Positions 6,819-10,808 of a stretch of DNA of 10,808 bases are shown here, piece by piece. Position numbers and translations under genes: made by a program. Below the pieces are notes generated by a model. The model was not told the origin of the DNA. It saw only the letters and a list, made by a program, of their open reading frames with translations, and did no database searches. The DNA lies in the NCBI GenBank assembly GCA_025360945.1, contig JANYBE010000664.1, positions 1-10,808 on the forward strand, given 5' to 3'. Numbering within the stretch: the stretch's first letter is position 1; each line of letters starts with the position of its first letter. Source of the DNA: Rhizobacter sp. Lineage in GTDB: Bacteria > Pseudomonadota > Gammaproteobacteria > Burkholderiales > Burkholderiaceae_C.

Positions 6819-7486
6819 AGGACTTTGAGCAACCAGCGGTTCATGTCGACGATCTCCTGCGCGCACACAGAGTGCGGCATCGGGTAGTCGTGCCACTCGA
6901 CCGGGTAGCCCAAACCCAGCAGTGCGTCGCGCGACGCGGTCGCGCGCTCCAGTGCGATCACCGGGTCGGCACGACCGTGAGCCTGGAAGATCGGCACACC
7001 GGCGTTGGCCGCGCTGCGCTCGGTCGCTGTGGTGTCGCCCAGCGGCAGGTAGCCCGACATGCCAAGCAGCCCGGCCAGCCGTTCGGGGTAGCGCAGCCCG
7101 GCCATGAATGTCATCGCGCAGCCTTGCGAGAAGCCGGCGAGCACGATGCGGTTGGCTTTGACGCCGCGCGCGCGCTCGTTCTCGATCAGGGCGTTGACGA
7201 GTGTCCGCGAGGCGCGCAGACCGGCTTCGTCTTCACGCTTGGTGCCGTCCGGGCCGAGTTCGCTGCCGAGGATGTCGTACCAGGCGCGCATCACATAGCC
7301 GCCGTTGATCGTCACCGGCCGCGTCGGTCCGTGCGGAAAGACGAAGCGCACCGGGCCGACACTTGTCAGATCGAGTTCCTGCGCGACCGGCACAAAGTCG
7401 TTGCCGTCGGCGCCGAGGCCGTGCAGGATGATGATGGCCGCGGTTGGGTTCGTCGCGGTCTCTGCTTCGATCACTTCGAGAGTCAT
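6806..7486 (-). CDS. Serine esterase, phospholipase/carboxylesterase family (alpha/beta hydrolase)
   Basis: The product is 226 residues, normal for this family of small cytoplasmic carboxylesterases (related to Pseudomonas EstB and acyl-protein thioesterases), which hydrolyse short acyl esters or thioesters. The oxyanion-loop motif LHGLGADGNDF is at 21-31. The nucleophile elbow GFSQG gives Ser120, and by family pattern Asp174 (HGRADPV) and His205 (PHSV) complete the triad. No signal peptide is seen. The frame is open far upstream, but that part is antisense-free shadow of the ATPase gene in another frame. The true start is ATG at 7486, which overlaps the ATPase TGA as ATGA. Translation is thus probably coupled to the ATPase, with no strong Shine-Dalgarno of its own. 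It is the last gene of the amino-acid transporter cluster. Its natural substrate is unknown. Confidence 0.92.
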   Translation of the reverse strand: MTLEVIEAETATNPTAAIIILHGLGADGNDFVPVAQELDLTSVGPVRFVFPHGPTRPVTINGGYVMRAWYDILGSELGPDGTKREDEAGLRASRTLVNALIENERARGVKANRIVLAGFSQGCAMTFMAGLRYPERLAGLLGMSGYLPLGDTTATERSAANAGVPIFQAHGRADPVIALERATASRDALLGLGYPVEWHDYPMPHSVCAQEIVDMNRWLLKVLAPI

Positions 7487-8295
7487 GGTGTCGGGTCCAG
7501 AAAGGTTGAAAACCAGGTTGCACGTGTCGCAGTCTCGGCGTTGAACCGGCCGAGGAAGGCGCGCGTGGCCTCGCTCTGCGGCTGGTCGATCACGCGGCTC
7601 GATGGCCCCGATTCGGCGACCACGCCATCGCGCATGAAGATGACTTGGTCCGCGACATCGCGTGCGAAGCCGATCTCGTGCGTCACCAGCACCATCGTCA
7701 TGCCTTCCTTCGCGAGGCCCTTGATGACGCTCAGCACCTCGCCGACAAGCTCGGGGTCGAGGGCGGACGTGGCCTCGTCGAACAGCATCACGCTCGGGCG
7801 CATCGCCAGCGCGCGCGCGATCGCCACACGCTGCTTCTGGCCACCGGAGAGCTTGTCGGGGTAGACGTCCGCGCGCGCCAGCAGGCCCACCTTGTCGAGC
7901 AGCGCGCGCGCTTCGGCGGCGGCCTGTGGCTTGGGCGTGCCGAGCACCGTCAGCGGCCCCTCCATCACGTTTTGCAGCGCGGTCATGTGCGAGAACAGGT
8001 TGAAGTGCTGGAACACCATGCCGGTGGACGCGCGAAAGCGCGCGAGCGCACGCTCGTCGGGCAATGCGGTGCGGCGGCCGTCGAACGCGATGGTCTGGTC
8101 TCCGACCGTGATGCGTCCGGTGTCGGGGATAGTCAGCAGGTTGATGCAACGCAACAGCGTGGACTTGCCAGAGCCGGACGGGCCGATCAGCGCCAGCACC
8201 TCGCCGCGCGTGACCTGCAGCGAGATGCCGTTGAGCACCGCGTGGTCGCCGAAGGACTTGCGCAGCCCGCTGATGTCGATCAAGGGTGTAGTCAC
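7483..8295 (-). CDS. Polar amino-acid ABC transporter ATP-binding protein
   Basis: This 270-residue cytoplasmic ATPase of the GlnQ/HisP/ArtP type powers the importer formed with the next two genes. Walker A GPSGSGKST is at 38-46, the Q-loop glutamine at 96 (VFQHFNLF), the signature LSGGQKQR at 149-156, Walker B VMLFDE at 169-174 followed by the D-loop SALD, and the switch histidine at 206 (THEIGFA). All catalytic motifs are intact. The start is GTG at 8295, one base after the permease TGA, with GAGG six bases upstream. After FLGRF, where such ATPases usually end, there are about 19 extra residues rich in T, A and F; these carry the gene to its ATGA overlap with the esterase. Confidence 0.95.
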   Translation of the reverse strand: MTTPLIDISGLRKSFGDHAVLNGISLQVTRGEVLALIGPSGSGKSTLLRCINLLTIPDTGRITVGDQTIAFDGRRTALPDERALARFRASTGMVFQHFNLFSHMTALQNVMEGPLTVLGTPKPQAAAEARALLDKVGLLARADVYPDKLSGGQKQRVAIARALAMRPSVMLFDEATSALDPELVGEVLSVIKGLAKEGMTMVLVTHEIGFARDVADQVIFMRDGVVAESGPSSRVIDQPQSEATRAFLGRFNAETATRATWFSTFLDPTP

Positions 8296-8296
8296 G

Positions 8297-8962
8297 TCAG
8301 GCCTCGGAAACCGGTGTGCCGAACTCCAGGCGCTTGGCCCACATCGTCACCGGCAGCAGCACCGCGAAATACGCGATCGCGATGAAGGTGTACAGCTCGA
8401 GCGGGCGATAGGTTTCGTGGGCGATGACCTGGCCCTGGTAGAGCAGGTCGGGAACAGCGAGCACTGACAGCAGCGAGGTGTTCTTCAACTGCATGATCGA
8501 CTGGCTCATCAGCGGTGGCACCATGCGCTTGAGCGCTTGCGGCAGCACGATGCGTCGCAGCACCTGGTAGCGGCGCATGCCTAGCGCACGCGCCGCCTCG
8601 ATCTGGCCGGCGTCGGTCGAGATGATGCCGCCGCGGATGATCTCGGAGTAGAACGCGCCGCCGTACAGCGACAGGCACAAGGTCGCCGCGAGCGTGGCCG
8701 AGATCTGGATGCCGGTCAGCACCGGCAGCGCGTAGTAGAACCACACCAGCTGCACCAGAACCGGCGTGCAGCGAAACAGCTCCACGTAGGCCCGCAACGG
8801 TACCGTGACGAAACGGTTGGTCGAGAGCCGGCCGACCCCGGTCAGCAGCCCGAGCGCCAGGCCGAGCCCTACGCAGATCACCGTGAAGAGCAGCGTGTAG
8901 CCCAGCCCGGCGATCAGCAGCGTGCGGTAGGTCCAGAGGACCCCGAAGTCCCAGTGGTACAC
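8297..8962 (-). CDS. Polar amino-acid ABC transporter permease (HisM/GlnP family)
   Basis: This 221-residue inner-membrane protein has about five hydrophobic segments and is normal in length for the family. The N-terminal strand-crossing motif ELFRCTPVLVQLVWFYY is at 61-77 (the family usually has FRGTP; here Cys replaces Gly). The cytoplasmic EAA loop that docks the ATPase is EAARALGM at 122-129, followed by RIVLPQALKRMVPPL at 137-151. Only one permease gene is present, so the channel is probably a homodimer. The start is GTG at 8962, supported by GAGGAG six bases upstream. Eighteen bases separate it from the binding-protein stop, and one base from the ATPase start. Confidence 0.94.
   Translation of the reverse strand: MYHWDFGVLWTYRTLLIAGLGYTLLFTVICVGLGLALGLLTGVGRLSTNRFVTVPLRAYVELFRCTPVLVQLVWFYYALPVLTGIQISATLAATLCLSLYGGAFYSEIIRGGIISTDAGQIEAARALGMRRYQVLRRIVLPQALKRMVPPLMSQSIMQLKNTSLLSVLAVPDLLYQGQVIAHETYRPLELYTFIAIAYFAVLLPVTMWAKRLEFGTPVSEA
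8302..8305 (-). promoter_or_regulatory. Shine-Dalgarno for the ATPase GTG start
   Basis: GAGG on the minus strand, six bases before GTG at 8295, supports this non-ATG start. It lies inside the last codons of the permease gene. Confidence 0.55.
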
Positions 8963-8968
8963 GCGTCG

Positions 8969-8974
8969 CTCCTC
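8969..8974 (-). promoter_or_regulatory. Shine-Dalgarno for the permease GTG start
   Basis: GAGGAG on the minus strand at six-base spacing is the strongest ribosome-binding site in the window, and it fixes the start at GTG 8962. Confidence 0.7.
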
Positions 8975-8980
8975 AGCGCA

Positions 8981-9823
8981 TCAGAAGCTAGTGCCCGCCG
9001 GTACCTGGTCGGGCCGCACGCCGGAGAGCTTCTGCAGATTGGACAGCACCACGTCCTTGACCTTGCCGCCCGCGCGCGTCTGCGCGATCCACTTGTTGAC
9101 GTACTCGACCCAGGCGCGATCGGTCTCCTTGCGAAAGCCCAGGTTCGTCGTCGTGGCCTGCACCGGTGTCGGTAGCACGACGTGGCCGATTGCCGGGTTC
9201 TTGCTGACGACCGTCAGCGCCAGTACCGTGACGAGCACCTGTGCATCGGCGCGGCCGGACTGCACGGCCAGGCTCGCGTCCGCGGATTTCTCGAGGCGGA
9301 TGATCTGTGCCTTCGGGCACGTTTTCGTGATCATCTGGTCGTGGGACGAGCCGATGTCGACCGCGATCTTGACGTTCGGATCGTCTAGTTCGCCCCAGGT
9401 CTTGGGGTTGAAATCCTTGCGCGCGAGCAACACAAAGGCGTTGTTGAAGAGCGGGTCCGAGAAGTCGACGACAAGGGCGCGCTGCGGCGTGGGGTTCAGG
9501 CCGAAGAACACGTCTAGCTTGTTGGCCTGCAGGTCGAGCACCGCGTTGCCCCAGGTCGTCTCGTTGATGTCGAGCTTGACGTTGAGGCTGGCGGCCAGGC
9601 TCTTCGCGAAGTCGATCATGAAGCCTTGCCATTCGCCCGAGGCGAGATCCTTGTGAAAGTAAGGGGCCGCGCCGGCGACCGCGCCGATGCGCAGCACCTT
9701 GGTGCGGTTGATGCGTGCCCAGGTTGACTCGGTGCTGTCGGCCTGCGCGAAGACCTGGGCGGCAGCGAACGCGGCGAAGCCCGTGGCGGCGACATTCGCA
9801 GTGAATTGGCGGCGGTTGGTCAT
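8981..9823 (-). CDS. Polar amino-acid ABC transporter substrate-binding protein (SBP_bac_3)
   Basis: The 280-residue precursor has an export signal at 1 to about 28 with an RRQF pair at its head (residues 4-7), a long alanine-rich core and an AQA end. It resembles a twin-arginine signal but could be Sec. The mature part has the family 3 layout: KVLRIGAVAGAAPYFHKD, GFMIDFAKSLAASL, then LDVFFGLNPTPQRALVVDFSDPL and FVLLARKD, where the arginine sits at the position that grips the amino-acid carboxylate in relatives, then the second lobe IAVDIGSSHDQMI. It should bind an amino acid in the periplasm and deliver it to the permease encoded next; which one cannot be read. The frame extends to a TTG at 9847, but ATG at 9823 is preferred because of its well-placed ribosome-binding site. 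The SDR gene ends 42 bases upstream. Confidence 0.93.
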   Translation of the reverse strand: MTNRRQFTANVAATGFAAFAAAQVFAQADSTESTWARINRTKVLRIGAVAGAAPYFHKDLASGEWQGFMIDFAKSLAASLNVKLDINETTWGNAVLDLQANKLDVFFGLNPTPQRALVVDFSDPLFNNAFVLLARKDFNPKTWGELDDPNVKIAVDIGSSHDQMITKTCPKAQIIRLEKSADASLAVQSGRADAQVLVTVLALTVVSKNPAIGHVVLPTPVQATTTNLGFRKETDRAWVEYVNKWIAQTRAGGKVKDVVLSNLQKLSGVRPDQVPAGTSF

Positions 9824-9830
9824 CGGATCA

Positions 9831-9836
9831 TCCTTC
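9831..9836 (-). promoter_or_regulatory. Shine-Dalgarno for the amino-acid-binding protein
   Basis: GAAGGA on the minus strand, seven bases before ATG 9823, decides that start over the in-frame TTG at 9847. Confidence 0.6.
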
Positions 9837-9865
9837 GGGTTGAACAACGGGAGAGGCCGACCGCG

Positions 9866-10615
9866 CTACAGCGTCATGCCTCCGTCGATATGGATCACCT
9901 GCCCTGTGATGTAGGCCGCGTCAGGGCTCAGCAGGAACGCGATCGGCGCGGCGATGTCGTCGGGCGTCGCGAGCCGGCCCATCGGGACGCGCGCCACCGC
10001 CTGCGTCCACTGCGCCTCACTGAGCGCACCAGCGTGGGGGCGGTCCTTGCGAACGTACCCCGGCGCGACCGCATTGACGGTCACGCCGCAAAGCGCGAGC
10101 TCCGCCGCGGCCGACTTTACCAGCGCCTCGACACCTGCCTTGGCTGCGGCGCTGGCCGCGAAGCTCGACGTGCCTGGCACGAACCGATGGGCGACGAACG
10201 AACTGACGGCGACGAACCGCCCCAGCCCGCCGGCTTCAACACTGGCCCTCAGCAAACCCATGCTCTTGCGCAGCAGGTGCGCAAGCGGAACAACCATCAC
10301 GCCGAGCGAGCGCTCGACAGCGTCGTCGTCGAGCTCGTCGAGCGTGCGCCTGTCGGCAAAGCCTGCGCTCGCGACCACGCCGCGCAATCCGCCCAGTGCC
10401 CGCGCCGCGTCCAGCAACGTGTCGACGGTTCGCGGGTCGGCAAGATCCCCGACCAACACGCGACTTGGCACCGCGCGACAGTCTTCGGCCAGCGCCTCGG
10501 CGCCCTGCCGGTTGCTGCCCGTGTGGATGACCAGCGCGATGCCCTGAGCCGCCAGACGCCGGCACGTCGCCGCGCCGATGCCCGACCCCGCACCCGTCAC
10601 GACCACGCTATCCAT
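9866..10615 (-). CDS. SDR-family protein with degenerate active site
   Basis: The product is 249 residues, the size of a classical FabG-like short-chain dehydrogenase/reductase, and cytoplasmic. The NAD(P)-binding motif TGAGSGIG is at 7-14, DLAD at 57-60, NAVAPGYV at 181-188, and the C-terminal ITGQVIHIDGGMTL is typical. The catalytic set is not: NNAG is replaced by ASAG (82-85), no asparagine is found where helix 4 should supply one, and the YxxxK motif is absent. Position 152, 13 after Ser139, is Phe, and the lysine is at 159, three residues later than expected; four before that lysine is Ser155. Cofactor binding seems intact, but normal reductase chemistry is doubtful. The ATG at 10615 has GGAG five bases upstream. 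It is first in the minus cluster, 42 bases before the binding-protein gene. Alternatives are an unusual SDR subfamily or a non-catalytic protein. Confidence 0.88.
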   Translation of the reverse strand: MDSVVVTGAGSGIGAATCRRLAAQGIALVIHTGSNRQGAEALAEDCRAVPSRVLVGDLADPRTVDTLLDAARALGGLRGVVASAGFADRRTLDELDDDAVERSLGVMVVPLAHLLRKSMGLLRASVEAGGLGRFVAVSSFVAHRFVPGTSSFAASAAAKAGVEALVKSAAAELALCGVTVNAVAPGYVRKDRPHAGALSEAQWTQAVARVPMGRLATPDDIAAPIAFLLSPDAAYITGQVIHIDGGMTL

Positions 10616-10620
10616 GCTGA

Positions 10621-10649
10621 CTCCGGCATATGTTCACGGTCGAATTATC
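10621..10649 (-). promoter_or_regulatory. Possible promoter and ribosome-binding site of the minus cluster
   Basis: On the minus strand GATAAT (10649-10644) is a 5/6 match to the -10 consensus, about 28 bases before ATG 10615. No convincing -35 box is seen at 16-18 bases. GGAG (10624-10621) is the Shine-Dalgarno for the SDR gene. The 67-base gap from the exonuclease gene could hold this promoter, or the cluster could be read through from exonuclease III. Confidence 0.35.
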
Positions 10650-10682
10650 AGCCGCGATGTCCGGCGTGATCGGGCCCATCGT

Positions 10683-10808
10683 TCACAGGTCGAAGTCGTA
10701 GTCGACCGTCAGCGGCGCGTGGTCGGAAAAGCGCGGCTCCAGGTGGATGTGCTCGGACGTCGCGAGCTTAGCGATGCCCGGCGTGGCCAGGTGGTAGTCG
10801 AGTCGCCA
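10683..10808 (-). CDS. xth: Exodeoxyribonuclease III (exonuclease III family), 3' part only
   Basis: The gene enters from the right edge; 41 codons and TGA (10685-10683) are visible. The residues WRLDYHLATP and FSDHAPLTVDYDFDL match the end of the exonuclease III/AP endonuclease family. The first block carries a substrate-contacting region and the SDHAPL block holds the catalytic Asp-His pair. The enzyme cleaves DNA at abasic sites and degrades 3' ends in base-excision repair, in the cytoplasm. The N-terminal metal-binding glutamate and the remaining active site are outside the window. The frame is intact. It lies 67 bases upstream of the SDR gene on the same strand. Confidence 0.92.
   Translation of the reverse strand, partial: WRLDYHLATPGIAKLATSEHIHLEPRFSDHAPLTVDYDFDL

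Noticed and set aside
7487..8149. N-terminal extension of the esterase frame by about 220 codons
   Set aside because: This part is the ATPase gene read in another frame; the conserved esterase sequence begins only at the ATG overlapping the ATPase stop.
1..10808. Mobile element, defence system, CRISPR or RNA gene
   Set aside because: No transposase or integrase motif, no terminal inverted repeats with target duplication, no spaced repeats, and no tRNA or rRNA sequence was found; gene content looks like ordinary chromosome.

Overview
The window is very GC-rich with dense G/C at third codon positions. Its gene content (acetoacetyl-CoA synthetase, AmpG, a polar amino-acid ABC transporter, exonuclease III) and promoter style (an ANAAT hexamer exactly six bases before ATG) suggest a betaproteobacterium of the order Burkholderiales. 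That assignment is inference; no rRNA or other phylogenetic marker is present. The window is a chromosomal patchwork of metabolic and transport genes. I see no transposase, integrase, tRNA, rRNA, CRISPR array or phage gene.

Layout. (1) 1-2037, plus strand: the last part of one family 5 (oligopeptide/nickel type) solute-binding protein, followed 13 bases later by a complete paralogue. This is a tandem duplication, with no permease or ATPase for it visible here. (2) 2068-4098, plus: acetoacetyl-CoA synthetase, with its own promoter whose -35 box overlaps the stop codon of the preceding gene. (3) 4099-4529: an interval without a convincing gene; it holds a weak ORF, a 10-bp tandem repeat and a (CCGG)4 palindrome. 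(4) 4530-6695: a flavin reductase (minus) and an AmpG-type muropeptide permease (plus), diverging from a 60-base intergenic region. (5) 6696-6805: a convergent gap with small inverted repeats, including a perfect 7-bp palindrome whose half-sites resemble NtrC sites. (6) 6806-10615, minus: a compact five-gene cluster, in transcription order SDR-family protein, periplasmic amino-acid-binding protein, permease, ATPase, serine esterase. (7) 10683-10808, minus: the 3' end of exonuclease III.

How the genes work together. The three middle genes of the minus cluster make a complete one-permease polar amino-acid importer. The ATPase and esterase overlap by ATGA, and the permease stop and ATPase start are one base apart, so these are probably translationally coupled. 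The SDR and esterase may act on what is imported, but that is a guess from position. The tandem family 5 binding proteins presumably serve a peptide-type importer encoded upstream of the window. Acetoacetyl-CoA synthetase, AmpG and the flavin reductase are separate transcription units.

Two translation-start styles coexist. Acetoacetyl-CoA synthetase, flavin reductase and AmpG look leaderless, with a -10 hexamer six bases before ATG and no Shine-Dalgarno. Four genes of the minus cluster have recognisable Shine-Dalgarno sequences at standard spacing. I found no clearly new biological system. The most testable oddities are the leaderless trio, the SDR protein lacking its catalytic tyrosine, and the NtrC-like palindrome.
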